A stretch of 64,000 bases of DNA from Adineta steineri. Taxonomy: Eukaryota; Rotifera; Eurotatoria; Adinetida; Adinetidae. Each line of letters opens with the position of its first letter. Positions within the stretch are counted from its first letter, which is position 1. The stretch spans positions 738,554-802,553 of the forward strand of contig CAJNOI010000011.1 of the NCBI GenBank assembly GCA_905250115.1, given 5' to 3'. The notes under the pieces were generated by a model. The model did no database searches, had not been told where the DNA came from, and worked only from the letters and a program-made list of their open reading frames with translations. The position numbers and the translations under genes were made by a program. Positions 1-12,820 of this stretch are shown here, piece after piece.

Positions 1-531
1 TTATAAATCGTTATATTTTAATGATTAGTTGATCAACTATATAATTTAAGATAAGCAATGAGATAGTCACAATTCTGTCGATTTCTACGAGATCTCTTTG
101 AAATTCACGTGATGTACTCGTTGACAAATTTCTAAAGTCGAATTTTATCGTTTATACTCATAGTGAATCTTCTCGCTTAATCAGATTTGTCAACTTCATA
201 TGTAGAAAGTAGTATAATATAATGCGAACGAATGGAATCTTTCGCAATGGTTATTATATCTCTAAAATGGGTTCTAGCATAATAATTGATTAGTGATTAA
301 TAGAAATGTTTACAATATAGATCTTTCATGAGAATTGATAAGGTAAACTGAGACTTAATCGTATCAGCTATAAGACATTGTAACTTTCGATTGAAATCTT
401 AAACCAATCGATCATGATTTCAATCTCGGTCTTAGTAATGAAAAATCTTTATTTCGATCTGAATTGAAACTAAGATCAAATCAAATGGTCTATGAATGAA
501 ATTTATAAAACAAGAAGTTGTGTTAACTTAC
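1..531. other. Intron or flank beyond eIF4E exon 1
   Basis: AT-rich sequence with no open frame that I can join to eIF4E. It follows the splice donor at 531-526 on the minus strand. It is therefore probably the first part of a long intron of the gene that runs off the left edge. I see no repeat or RNA gene in it. Confidence 0.5.
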
Positions 532-897
532 TATGTGTGTTTTGAAAAGGAAGTAATCACAACCTTGACCGAGTCGACTAGCAACTTGTAAATGATTATA
601 AACTGACCAGAAATTTTCAACTGTTGATACAGTTGTTATTTGTATTAAATTATCTTTCCATTCACATTGTCGATCATTTTTAAAGAACCAAAATGACCAG
701 GAATCTTCTAATGGAAATGTTAAATCACTTGATGATTGGATTAATGATTGCATTTCACTAACAGTATTTTCTTTTTCTTGTTGTTCATTAGAAACAGGAG
801 ATTTTTCTTTCGGAGATAATGGACTTATTGGTGTTGTATATGTTTCATCTGATTGATTATCAGTTGTATCCACTTTAATATTTTCAGTGACGGACAT
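532..897 (-). CDS. eIF4E: eIF4E, first coding exon (partial gene, runs off left edge)
   Basis: This is the N-terminal exon of the mRNA cap-binding translation initiation factor eIF4E, which recruits capped mRNA to eIF4G and the 40S subunit. The exon encodes 122 residues from the ATG at 897 and ends in phase 0 at a GTAAGT donor. After a Ser/Thr-rich tail of about 65 residues comes the family core: a WSFWFFKND block, the tryptophan of the first cap-stacking position in the CEW context, a TVENFWSVYNHLQ helix and GCDYFLFK. These match the family order closely. The second cap-binding tryptophan and the rest of the fold must lie in exons left of the window. It could be an eIF4E paralogue such as 4E-HP, but the WFFKND block favours class I eIF4E. 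Confidence 0.85.
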
Positions 898-1064
898 TAT
901 ATAAAAATTTTAAGGTTATTTTTTTGAATTTTAATCTAAAAAAGCGAAAAAAAAAGTTAATTAATTGCATAAATGAAAGAGACTGATTGATTATCATGAT
1001 ATACAAAATATCACAAATAAAAAATACTATTGTGAAAGACAGGAAGAAAAAAAATTGGAATCGT

Positions 1065-4000
1065 TTAAATATCTGATTGATATCGAGCTTTTAATTGTTC
1101 ATTTTCATATTGTAATTGTTCAATAATTTGTTTTAATTCAGTATTTTCTTTTTCATATTTAAGACGTTCTTCATAAGATGTTTTGGTTAAATTATTTAAT
1201 AAACTATCTTTTTTATCAATTAAATCTTTTAATATATAAATTTCATCTTGAAGAGTTTTCAAACAATCATTTAATATATTTGATTGAATAGATTTTGATG
1301 ATTGATCAGTTTGATTAAGTGTACGAGATGATATATTTATACAACTTGAATATTGTATATTTTCACTTGAAGAAAAATGTGGATGAAATGCTCTTGACAC
1401 ACTGGTTTTAAAATTTGTAATTGATTTACCAAATTTATTAGCAAATGTTTTTTTAGAAGTTTTACGGATAGGTGATGATACATTACTTTTTGATAGAATT
1501 TGAGATGGAATATCTAAATAATAAAATAGTTGAATTTTGATTTTATGGAAATAATAGAAAATGTCAAAAGATTGATACGAACAAACTTTATAAATACTGT
1601 TAACTGTTATTATTCTCGAATGAAATATAAAAATGAATCATGTTTTTTTTATTGTAAACAGAAGCGCTACCTAGTGACTTTTTGTTAATGCTTTAATGTC
1701 AGTATTTTTGTAGTGTTTAAATCGACAAAATCTTGTGCTATCGTTTCCGTGCATTTATTTTAATATGTCACTATAGAAAGAAGCCTACAGGTGTCAATTC
1801 TAGAGTTCATATAGTTGATTTCTTTCTTTCAATTCGTGAATGAGTGCGTAGAAACAATGTGATTTTATAAGCTTCCTGATCACCGAACCTGATGCCATTA
1901 GGTTTGTTTTTATGGTGACGTATTAAAATAAATGCACGGAAACAAGAGTGCACGACTTTGTCGATTCAAACACTACAAAAAATACTAAAATTGAAGCATT
2001 AATAAAGAGTTACTAGGTAGTGCTTCCTTTCACAACAAAAAGATGACTAATTTTTATATTTCATTCAAAAATAATAACTGTGAATAGTATTTGTAAAATT
2101 TGTCCGTATCGATAAAAGCTTCTCAGTCATACCTATCGTTGAAAAAATGAATAGTGGAATTAAAAGAATTTACTGTCCTCATAGACTTCTGGGACATCAT
2201 GTATACAGTCGAATCCGCTTATAAGAGCGCAGTCGGATCGCTTCTTAATGCGAACTATATGTAAGATAGTGTAAAACTTGATTATTGTCAATATTCATTA
2301 AGAAGTACATACACATACATAAATTTATTTAAAGAAATCCACTGATTTCTTCATGAGGGCTTTCGCGTTTTTGTTTTCGACTTAAGTTGCCATTGTTCAT
2401 CACTATTTCTCGGATTTCTTCTTCGTTTTGCCTTATCTTCTTCACCGTAGAATAGCCGATGTTGAAATCTTTAGCCACATGTTCTGCCTTTTTGGATTTC
2501 AGCACTTCCAAGATCCCCAATTTTCGTTCGATCGATAATGTGCAACGTTTACCACTGGTAGATGCCATTCTTTGAAAAGTAATGATTCAACGAAAAATGA
2601 CGAACAATATATAGAACGAAGGTGGAAGGCAAAATCCATGAAATGGAAAATCCCATAGATGATGAACATGGAAGAAAAATCCAATATAGAACAACATGAA
2701 AGAAAAAAAAACGAACGAAAGGAAGAATCCATCACATATATATGACAGGAGAGGAAAAATTCATCAAATATGACAGGAACGAAAAAGAAGAAAAACGTAA
2801 ATGCATATTTATAATTATATGCATGGACGAGCTCTTTTATGCGGGCTAAAATCGTAAAAAAACGCCAACAAACAGCTCTAATAAACGAATCGCTCCCGTA
2901 TCCGAAGTTCTGAAAAGCGGGCTTTGTCACAATGTAAAATGCATTACGAAAAAACGGGTAATTGAAAAATCGCTCTTAATAGCGGGTCGCTCCGTTATGC
3001 GGAGCTCTTATAAGTGGATTTGACTGTACATAAATAAATACAATATGATAGATAGATTAGATATCCAGCTACGAGATAACACTGATATATCTGACTAAAG
3101 ATTTCCTACATAAAATAACAGTCGCTCTGAAAAATACGAAATTCTTCTTCTTTTCGCTTATTATGAGGAAGATTTTTTTCGATAAAAAAAGTTTATATTC
3201 TTACCTGATTTATATTTTTCTTCTAATATATTTAATCGGGTTTTCATTCTGTCATCATTATTAATTATATCTGCACAAGAAAATCGTTTTTGAAGAATAT
3301 TTATCTGATTATATTCATTATTTTCTTCTCCTTGACAACATGTTATGAATGATTGTTGGCGATTAAATGTATTATTTAATTGTTTATCTATAACTAATTC
3401 TGATTGATATTTTAGATTATCATTATCTAATTGATCATCGAAGCTAATATTTGAACTATCAATTGATGAAAATGTTGTAAAACGTATGGAAGGCATTGAT
3501 GATGAACGTGAATTAATTTTCATTGGTCGTTGTTGTTCGTTTGATGATAGAAGTGAAGAAAATGATGAAAAACCACTGGATTTAGTAATTGATTCATTAT
3601 TTTGATCACATATTTCATTTGAATTATTCTAAATTCATTAAAATAAGAAACTGCTATTTAAAAAAAGAAAAAGAATTATACCGGAAAAAGATATTCACTA
3701 TAATCAATGAGTACTTTAATTAATGGAAATAGATTATAACTGTAAGAATAAAATAGATTTCATAAGATAAATAAAGAAATCTTTACTTATGTCCTTTAAT
3801 CATATTTAGATCAAGGTCTTCAGATGGTCTAATAAGATTACTTCCAAAAGTAACAGCTAAATTATCTGCATCCATTTTTGTTTCATGAGCATATTGTGTA
3901 AGTTTTTTTAAAAATAAAGATAAATATGCTAAAACAGCATAATTTATACCTGATAATGTTTTTCCTATTAATTGTTTTAAACGATCAATATCGTTTGTTT

Positions 4001-4941
4001 GATTATATTTAAAACGTGAACCAATTTCAAAAAATTCATCGAAATTTTTTATTGGAATTATTGGTTCTGGTAATGAATGTAAATAGATTTTTAATAGAGA
4101 AGATATCGTAGCTGGTGAATAAGAATTATTTAAATCAATAATTAATCCTCGATCATACATATCACGTAATTCTTTTATTGATGATTGCTTGCCAGGTACT
4201 CTATTTAAAACAAATAAAATAGTGATTCTATTTTCTAATAAAAATATCTTTACCGAAATAAACCAACAAATGTCGAACCATATTCAAGTAAAAATTCACA
4301 ACATTGTCGAACAATTATTGGTACAGGAGATGTTTTATCGCGAGAATATTTATGTGTATTCTCTAATGATTGGCCAAAGATACCTGATTGAAGAAAAAAT
4401 AAACAATTCTGTTATTTAATTAATCTTTACATATAAAGATTTAGCTGCTTTCAAATCTCCGATAAACTAAAACTTCTTAAAATAGTATTGAGAAAAGAAA
4501 ATTCATAACTCACCACCACCAACTCGACTATATGCCGTTCTTTTCAATGCTAAAAACCAACATTCAAATTCTTTTTTTGATTCAAATTGTAATAGATGTA
4601 TTTCATCTTAAAAAAAAGAAAAAGAATTTTTGTTTTGCTTCTTTTTTTTCTTACTATCTGATTTAATTTCAATTATTGGATCCGAAGATGATTCATATTC
4701 ATTAATAAATATATGTGGTAAGAGTTTAATCCACTCTCGATAACGTTTATCAACTTTCGATGCAATAAATAATATAGCTTTATCCCAATCGATGATACAA
4801 TATCGACGATGCCATTTTGATTGTGAATGTAATTTAACTTTTAACCATCCTAAATATATATATATTTTAATAAGAATTAAAAATAAAAGAGAAAGAATAA
4901 AAACCTTGTTTGGGATTTATAATTAAATCATCATTCGACAT
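1065..4941 (-). CDS. PH-RhoGAP protein, ARHGAP22/24/25 (FilGAP) family
   Basis: Predicted GTPase-activating protein for Rho/Rac GTPases, 599 residues, eight exons on the minus strand: 4905-4941, 4655-4849, 4514-4606, 4254-4383, 3787-4200, 3682-3739, 3205-3628, 1065-1513. All phases join. Residues about 13-107 form a PH domain (GWLKVK start, WHRRY core). Residues about 109-310 form the RhoGAP domain. It opens with GGIFGQSLENT, carries the arginine finger in GLFR (Arg152), and has LPEPIIP and NLAVTFGSNLIRP, all typical of this family. A Ser/Asn-rich linker follows, and a coiled coil closes the protein (about 530-595), the same order as ARHGAP22/24/25. Introns are about 50-100 bp except the last (1514-3204), which is swollen by two mobile elements. 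Which of the three vertebrate paralogues it is nearest to cannot be decided here. Confidence 0.92.
1571..2113. mobile_element. Fold-back (MITE-like) element with about 200-bp inverted arms
   Basis: Positions 1571-1774 and 1912-2113 are imperfect inverted copies of each other, estimated by eye at about 80-85% identity over 200 bp. A roughly 137-bp spacer separates them. Shared blocks include GTGCATTTATTTTAATA, GTAGTGTTT..ATCGACAAA, CTACCTAGT and GAATGAAATATAAAAAT. There is no coding capacity. It sits in the last intron of the PH-RhoGAP gene, about 90 bp from the pogo-like element. No clear target duplication was found, so the outer ends are approximate. Confidence 0.8.
2206..3026 (-). mobile_element. 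Deleted pogo/Tigger-type DNA transposon with TIRs and TA target duplication
   Basis: An 821-bp insertion bounded by 23-bp terminal inverted repeats (2206-2228 and 3004-3026, 21 of 23 matching; both start CAGTC and end TTATAAGAGC) and by TA on each side (2204-2205, 3027-3028). CAGT-type ends with TA duplication are typical of the pogo/Tigger group of the Tc1/mariner superfamily. Inside is a minus-strand reading frame at 2329-2568 for the DNA-binding start of such a transposase; no DDE catalytic region is present. The element is therefore nonautonomous. It lies in an intron of the PH-RhoGAP gene and is removed with it. Confidence 0.88.
2329..2568 (-). pseudogene. Truncated Tigger/CENP-B-like transposase (N-terminal HTH only)
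   Basis: A 79-residue frame starting MASTSGKR, then SIERKLGILEVL and DFNIGYSTVKKIRQN: the psq/CENP-B N-terminal helix-turn-helix that binds the transposon ends. A full Tigger transposase has about 400-500 residues with a second HTH and a DDE domain. Here the frame stops after the first HTH and a short tail, so it cannot catalyse transposition. A protein of this kind could still bind the TIRs, but expression is not shown by the sequence. Confidence 0.8.
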
Positions 4942-6030
4942 TGTATCGATTTATTGGACAGAAATTTTTTTTTATCTCTTCTTTCCAAAAAAAAATCAAT
5001 GTATATTTGCTTTTCTTTATCCAATCATTGATAATATACGTAGAGGATAGAGAATCAAATATGATTCGTTCATGTAAATAAAAGAAAAATTCAGAATAGA
5101 TTACAAAAAATTTAATGTATGATAAATAATATTCTATAAAATCATCTCTAATCAAGAAAAATTTTTTCTCAGAACTTCCGGATATGATTTTACTTAAAAG
5201 AAATTAATTATTCTCCTTTCCGATAGTACTCTCAATCTAAAATTTTATGTGTGTCAAAATCCATTTATTATTTTTTCGATTCCTTTGTAGGTTATCGAGT
5301 GTGCTATATTTATATATAAATCAATAAAGAATTAAAACAACGACAGTATATGTTATCATTTGGTACCTTGAGATTTTTTTTTTCAATAACTATAATAGGC
5401 TAGTAGTTTCTTGCTGATAAAAATAAACTTAACTCAATGTTGTATTATATAACAATGTGTACATAAGTATTCGTATCATAGAACTGTTTTTTACTTGACT
5501 AAAAAATGATAGAATAATATTCATCGAAAAATTTATATAATATTTGTCTTTGTATTGTATCGATCAAGAAAAAGTTTTTTAATAAATTGATCTAAAGAAA
5601 TGATAGATGATTATATTACAAGTTCTAAAAAGAATATGATGATACATATTTCAAACGAAAGATACCACTTCTGATTCTTATCATCGTTAGTAATATATAT
5701 TTTATTATGAAACAGCTAATATCTATTTAAAATAAAAATTCGATGTTTGATACGGCACATTTTCCATGACATTACATGTCTCGACTTTTGATATGAAAGA
5801 AAAAAAACCTAATAGGAATATTATTGTATTTGAATTGAATTCTATTTTTATATACACTATTAATTGAAATTTATTTCAGCATCAATAACTATCAATATTA
5901 TTTATGTTACCTATTGACCGTAACAATGAATTGAAATCTAGTCATATGATTTTTTTTTGTTTTATAAATTAAGCAATTATTTTCATGTATTTTATTCGAT
6001 TCCATAGATTTTTGAAATTAGAAAATGTTT
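4942..6030. other. Intergenic, AT-rich
   Basis: Between the PH-RhoGAP start and the histone cluster. Only short shadow frames with poly-Asn/Lys/Ile composition; no structured element seen. Confidence 0.5.
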
Positions 6031-6046
6031 AGCCCTAAAGAGGGCT
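6031..6046 (-). terminator. Histone 3' stem-loop of H4
   Basis: Perfect 6-bp stem AGCCCT/AGGGCT with loop CTTT (read on the minus strand), 70 bp after the H4 stop. In metazoan replication-dependent histone mRNAs such a hairpin replaces the poly(A) signal and is bound by SLBP. Flanking CCCAAC and AAA are shared with the other three histone genes. Confidence 0.9.
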
Positions 6047-6115
6047 GTTGGGTTTTTAGTTGTTATTTGAGAGTGATGGTATTCATCTCATCCGGCCAAA
6101 CAATAATGAAATTGC

Positions 6116-7266
<1,151 letters not shown>

Positions 7267-7344
7267 GCATTTAATGATGAAAGATTATATACGAGATGAA
7301 TAACATCACTCTCAAAAAATACAAAACACCAAATAAAACCCAAC

Positions 7345-7360
7345 AGCCCTCTTTAGGGCT
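7345..7360 (+). terminator. Histone 3' stem-loop of H3
   Basis: Same AGCCCT-CTTT-AGGGCT hairpin as in the H4, H2B and H2A genes, preceded by AACCCAAC and followed by AAA. Confidence 0.9.
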
Positions 7361-8082
7361 AAAATATTTTACATTCAAACATATGGATACGAGTTATATA
7401 ACACACATTTTGAATATTTGTATATTTTTTTTTCTCTTAATGATTTAAATCAGGAAATGATAATCATTTAGTTTCTACAGAAAAAATAATCTTTCATATA
7501 TATCAAACGAACAATAAATCATTTGAGTTATATAATTCATTGAAGATAAGGTATCGAATGTTCGAGAAAAAAATATTCATAATTTGTTATATTGAACAGG
7601 AAAAAAAAGATCATGTTACATGATGAAAGTAAATAATTTTTACAATTGACGATTTCGAATTATGTCAAACTTTGTCTTATTGAATAAGAACTATCTATGA
7701 TCTCATTGTCAAAGATATATTATATAAGCTAAATTTCAACCCCAAATGTCTTTTTTGAAAGAGAATTTATGTCAAAAAAAGTTCATATATTTATTTTTAG
7801 AACCAATTATTTTCTTAGAAGTCTAGACAATTATCTTTTTTGACATACGATGATTACGATTGAAATAAAACAAATGTTCTTTGCTATTTAATTATTGTTG
7901 TTTCGATACATAATGAAAATACTCTTTCATATTGATTTTTTTTCCTGTATTTAACAATGTATATACTTTTTTATTCTTAATCAAATAATTATTTATTGAA
8001 TATCTAGATCTAGGAAACAACAGCAAATTCAAGCAAGTTTTTTTTAAGACGAATTCATATTTTTTAAATTTAAGATATAATT
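7361..8082. other. Intergenic between the two histone pairs
   Basis: About 720 bp of AT-rich sequence between the converging stem-loops of H3 and H2B. No H1 gene or other frame is visible here. Confidence 0.6.
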
Positions 8083-8098
8083 AGCCCTAAAGAGGGCT
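8083..8098 (-). terminator. Histone 3' stem-loop of H2B
   Basis: AGCCCT-CTTT-AGGGCT hairpin on the minus strand, 62 bp after the H2B stop, with the same CCCAAC context. Confidence 0.9.
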
Positions 8099-8160
8099 GT
8101 TGGGTTTCAAAGATTCTTTAATTGAGAGTGATAGAATTCATCTCATAGTTCAGCCATCAT

Positions 8161-8610
<450 letters not shown>

Positions 8611-8877
8611 TTTATTATATTTGTATTAAACGACTATTTGACGAATGAACAAATGTATATATGAGGGAAAATATGAGCAATTGTCTATACTTATATAGAC
8701 CAGTTTAGTGACAACATTTATGAACGAATAGAAACATATTTTTCTATAGTTTCTATTGGTTCATTTCTGTGTGAGTGTTTAGTGTCTATATATAGAAAAA
8801 GAAAAAAGATGGTAAAGTTCATGTTCAATATTTTATCAAGAGTTTTTTCATTCTTTACTATTAATTAAACTAAAATA
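8611..8877. promoter_or_regulatory. Divergent H2B/H2A promoter
   Basis: 267 bp between start codons, with TATA-like stretches near 8655-8662 (towards H2B, minus) and 8787-8793 (towards H2A). A CCAAT box in reverse (ATTGG) lies near 8755. Same design as the H4/H3 promoter. Confidence 0.65.
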
Positions 8878-9403
8878 ATGTCAGGTCGAGGTAAATCAAA
8901 TTCAAGCGTATTAGTTGGTAGTGGAAAAGGACGAGGTAAAGGAAAATCACGATCAGGTCGTGCTGGTCTTCAATTTCCAGTTTCACGTGTTCATCGTCAT
9001 TTACGTAAAGGTAACTATAGTGAACGTGTTGCTGGAGGTTCACCAGTTTATTTAGCTGCAGTACTTGAAGTAAGTTTAGAAATATAAATATTTTTCAATT
9101 AATCAATATTTTTTTTTTCAATAGTATTTAAGTGCTGAAATTCTTGAATTAGCTGGAAATGCAGCTCGGGATAATAAAAAATCACGTATTATTCCACGTC
9201 ATCTTCAATTAGCTGTACGTAATGATGAAGAACTTAATCGTCTTTTAAGCAGTGTAACAATTGCTCAAGGTGGTGTTTTACCAAATATTAATTCTTTATT
9301 ATTACCAAAAAAATCAGGTGTTACTGATTCAATGCCAGTATCATCTGCTGGTTCAGTTAAAAAAATCAAGAAAGCTATTGCTAATGCAACACCAGCTCAA
9401 TAA
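8878..9403 (+). CDS. Histone H2A variant of bdelloid type (long tails, no SQ motif)
   Basis: Core H2A protein, 156 residues against about 130 for canonical H2A; exons 8878-9069 and 9125-9403, phase 0. The tail begins MSGRGK but carries an extra segment (about residues 7-16, [10 protein letters not shown]). The fold is normal: [12 protein letters not shown], an acidic patch (Glu in [14 protein letters not shown] and NDEEL), and the docking region GGVLPN with LLLPKK. The C-terminal tail is extended by about 30 residues ([10 protein letters not shown] to the end at TPAQ) and has no SQE-phi motif, so it cannot act as H2A.X. H2A variants with long C-terminal tails instead of canonical H2A/H2A.X are described from bdelloid rotifers; that identification is from knowledge, the tails are seen directly. 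Confidence 0.95.
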
Positions 9404-9434
9404 ATAACTCAAAAAAAATTCTATAAAACCCAAC

Positions 9435-9450
9435 AGCCCTCTTTAGGGCT
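9435..9450 (+). terminator. Histone 3' stem-loop of H2A
   Basis: AGCCCT-CTTT-AGGGCT hairpin 31 bp after the stop. Its presence shows that this H2A variant is processed like a replication-dependent histone mRNA, not like a polyadenylated replacement variant. Confidence 0.9.
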
Positions 9451-10045
9451 AAATTATATTTTAAATTCATTAAATGTTTGATATTGGTTTTCTCATGCAA
9501 TAAAAATACGAATGTTCACTTGAAAACTTACAGATAAATGTCAAGCTAATATATTTTTTTTTCAAATAATTATCTATACTAAAATTGTTAAGACAATATA
9601 TGAGTATTATCCTCAAAAGATTGAATCGAATTGATTATATGTTATTCATGTAGAAATTTTGGGTTGATGATTTAGTTTTGTTCATTATGAGAGAACTAAT
9701 ATCCCTATGTATGAAAAATGTTTTTTTTTCGATAAAACATCAATCACGCTCACCTCTTTCTATGTTTATTGTTGTCTATTTCTTTATCCACATATATATA
9801 CAATTGTCTTTTCAAAAACCAATCTATTTCAATAGCGCTACAATCAATAGTAAATATAAAATAATTAAAAAAAGTATTATAAATTAATAAAATAAACATT
9901 TTCATATGTAAATTTTTTTTAATAAAGAAAATTTGATTTTTTCTATTAAAATATTTGGAGGTCCAAAAACCGATTATATTAGATCATATCATAGAATGGC
10001 TGCCATATCCAAAAAATAGAAAATAATAATATACAAACTCAAATT
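9451..10045. other. Intergenic between H2A and CLPTM1
   Basis: AT-rich; a 69-residue frame at 9678-9887 has no family features and biased composition. Nothing else seen. Confidence 0.5.
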
Positions 10046-12682
10046 ATGTCGGATACAAATGAAAATCAATCAAAAACAGAAGAGAATCTTGTATGTTTAT
10101 CTTCTTTTCGAAAGATTTCTTCTAGAATTATCTTATTTTTATAGAATCAACAACAAGAAATTATTGTTTCTCAACAAAATAATTTACAACAAACACCAAT
10201 AACAACACCTAATAATATTCCTCCTATTCGACAACGACAATCACCATGGGCAATATTCAAATCTTTTCTATTTCGAATTGTAATGATTTATTTTGTAACA
10301 CGATTTTTTCGTCGACCAGCAACAGTTAATCCAATAGCAAATGAAACATTAGTAGTAAATTCACCAATTTCATCGAATATTTTTACACCTGGAAATGTTT
10401 ACACTTCAGGCGATTTACTTGTAAGAATATTTTTATTCTTCGTAATTTCTAAACAGTCAATTTTTAATTTAGGATATGTATATATTTATTAATGAAGAAC
10501 CAAAATATAAATATAATCTAATGCGAAAACCTGTTTTAAAATTGGACCATCTTAAATATGGAGATTGGACAACTAGTGGAACAGTTGTAAAATTTATTGA
10601 ATTTCCTATATCCGAAGTAAGAAATTTGGTTTTTTTTTAGAAGAATTCATATATAAAATATTTTAGAATGTACAAAATAATGGTTCGATTTATTTACATG
10701 TTGTTGTAACAAAACATGGCTATTCAATTGATCCAAATATATACGAATCTCATTCAGCACAATATACATTTTGGAAAAGTAAACGTTTGAATAAATTTAA
10801 GAAAAAAGTTTATAAGAAAACAAAAAATCTTCTAACGGGCAATACTGAACAAGATGAAGAATATCAAAAGGTTAAAATAAAAAAATAATGTTTAATTTAA
10901 AAAACAAAATTTTTTTTTAGAAAGCAAGTGATAAACTTGTTGAACGTTTATCACATTGGCATTCAAATATGACAATTAATATACTTGATGATCAATCATC
11001 ATGGATCAAAGGCAGTATACCACCACCATTAGATAAATGTAAGTCATATTCTTAAGGATAGCGTACATATACAGGAGACTGAGAAGCAAGATGTTCGTAT
11101 AAATCCCATGACAGCTAATTTAATGATCATATTAACTTTGACTATTTTTACTCTCGAGATAATCGAAAGAGGAGATATTATATACTTTATTATTTAGATG
11201 TTGATTTTGATCCTTATACTGGAAAATATTATCCAGTTCTTTATTTAAATGACTATTGGAATCTTCTTGCTGATTATTATCCAATTAATAATACACTTGA
11301 GTAAGTCCTCTTAAAAAATTCATAATAAAATTTTTATTAATAAAATTTCTAGTAAACTTAATTTAACATTAACTATTGCACCGATACAGTTATGGAAATG
11401 GCAAATGTACATATCACAAAATTTACGTCAATCATGGTATGGAAATTTACTTGGTGATGAAGAAAATGATGAAGATCAAGATACTATCAAAGTATACTAG
11501 TCAATTTTCTTAAAATTGTAACTATTTTATTTTCTCTTTTAGCGTGCACTTGTTGAAACAAATCCATATTTACTTGCCATGACAATGATTGTTTCACTTG
11601 TACATACAGTTTTTGAACTATTAGCATTTAAAAATGGTAAATATTTGAAATAGAAAGATAAAATATAGTGTGAATTATACATTTATAGATATTCAATTTT
11701 GGCGAACACGTAAATCTCTTGAAGGTTTATCTGTCCGAAGTGTATTTTTTAATATCTTCCAAAGTTTTATTGTCTTATTATATGTATTTGATAATGATAC
11801 AAATACAATGGTTCGTGTTAGTGTTTTTATTGGTATACTTATTGAATTATGGAAAGTACCGAAAGTCCTTAATTTTCAAGTAAAATATTCTTACATGTAA
11901 TCGTTTTCCGTATATTTATTTTCTTATTTAAGCGTTTACCAAATGAAACATGGTTTGGTATAATACCAAAATATAAATATGTTTATAAACAATCATATCA
12001 AGATACAGCTACATCTAATTATGATCAGGTTAGTAAAGAATCAGTATTAACATATTGTTATTTTTTCGTCTTCTATTTCTTAGATAGCTTTTAAATATTT
12101 ATCATGGCTTTTATTTCCATGTGTTCTTGGTTATGCATGTTATTTATTAATGTATCATGAACAAAAAAGCTGGTATTCATTTTGTTTAAGTACAATTTAT
12201 GGATTTTTATTAACATTTGGTAAATATAAAAACCAAAAGAAAAGTTTTTTAAATAAATTCTGTTTAATATTAAGGTTTTATTATGATGACACCACAATTA
12301 TTTATTAATTATAAACTTAAATCTGTCTCGCATTTACCTTGGCGTATGATGACATATAAAGCATTGAATACATTTATTGATGATTTATTTGCTTTTGTTA
12401 TTAAAATGCCAACAATGTATCGATTAGGATGTTTTCGTGATGGTAAACAAAAGAAAACTTTTTTTAAATCTTTTAAATTTAATTTTTGTAGATATTATAT
12501 TTTTTATATATCTTTATCAACGATATATTTATCCAGTTGATCGAACACGTACAAATGAGTATGGTACAACAGGTGAAATAGATGCTCCTATTCCATCTGT
12601 TGAGAATGAAGTCTCAAAATCTAGTCAAATCGAACAATCAATCTCAGATACAATGAATGAGCAACATGAAAAAGTCGAATAA
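10046..12682 (+). CDS. CLPTM1: CLPTM1, multi-pass membrane protein
   Basis: Homologue of cleft lip and palate transmembrane protein 1, an ER/Golgi multi-pass protein known to bind and retain GABA-A receptors and related to lipid-scramblase CLPTM1L. 634 residues, 13 exons: 10046-10090, 10145-10420, 10473-10616, 10667-10870, 10921-11038, 11198-11300, 11353-11491, 11543-11636, 11689-11879, 11933-12028, 12084-12219, 12275-12442, 12492-12682. All phases join. A first hydrophobic segment lies near residues 55-70. A long lumenal part follows (WKSKRLNKFKKK, PYTGKYYPVLYLNDYW), then several membrane spans from about residue 350. The family signature HLPWRMMTYKALNTFIDDLF and FVIKMPTMYRLGCFRDD is present. 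The tail is Ser/Glu-rich. Introns are 50-55 bp, one is 159 bp. Confidence 0.96.
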
Positions 12683-12820
12683 TAATCTCAGAAATAAAAT
12701 TTTAATATTTGCTGTTGTTTTTCTTTTTTAAACTTTTTTTTTGTATACGTAATTATGCAATATTCAAATTCTTCTTTAGATTAAATTTTTATTGAAAAAA
12801 TCAATGTATGATTTAAAGTA

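Noticed and set aside
4189-4419. Plus-strand frame over the RhoGAP exon 4
   Set aside because: Shadow of the well-supported minus-strand RhoGAP exon.
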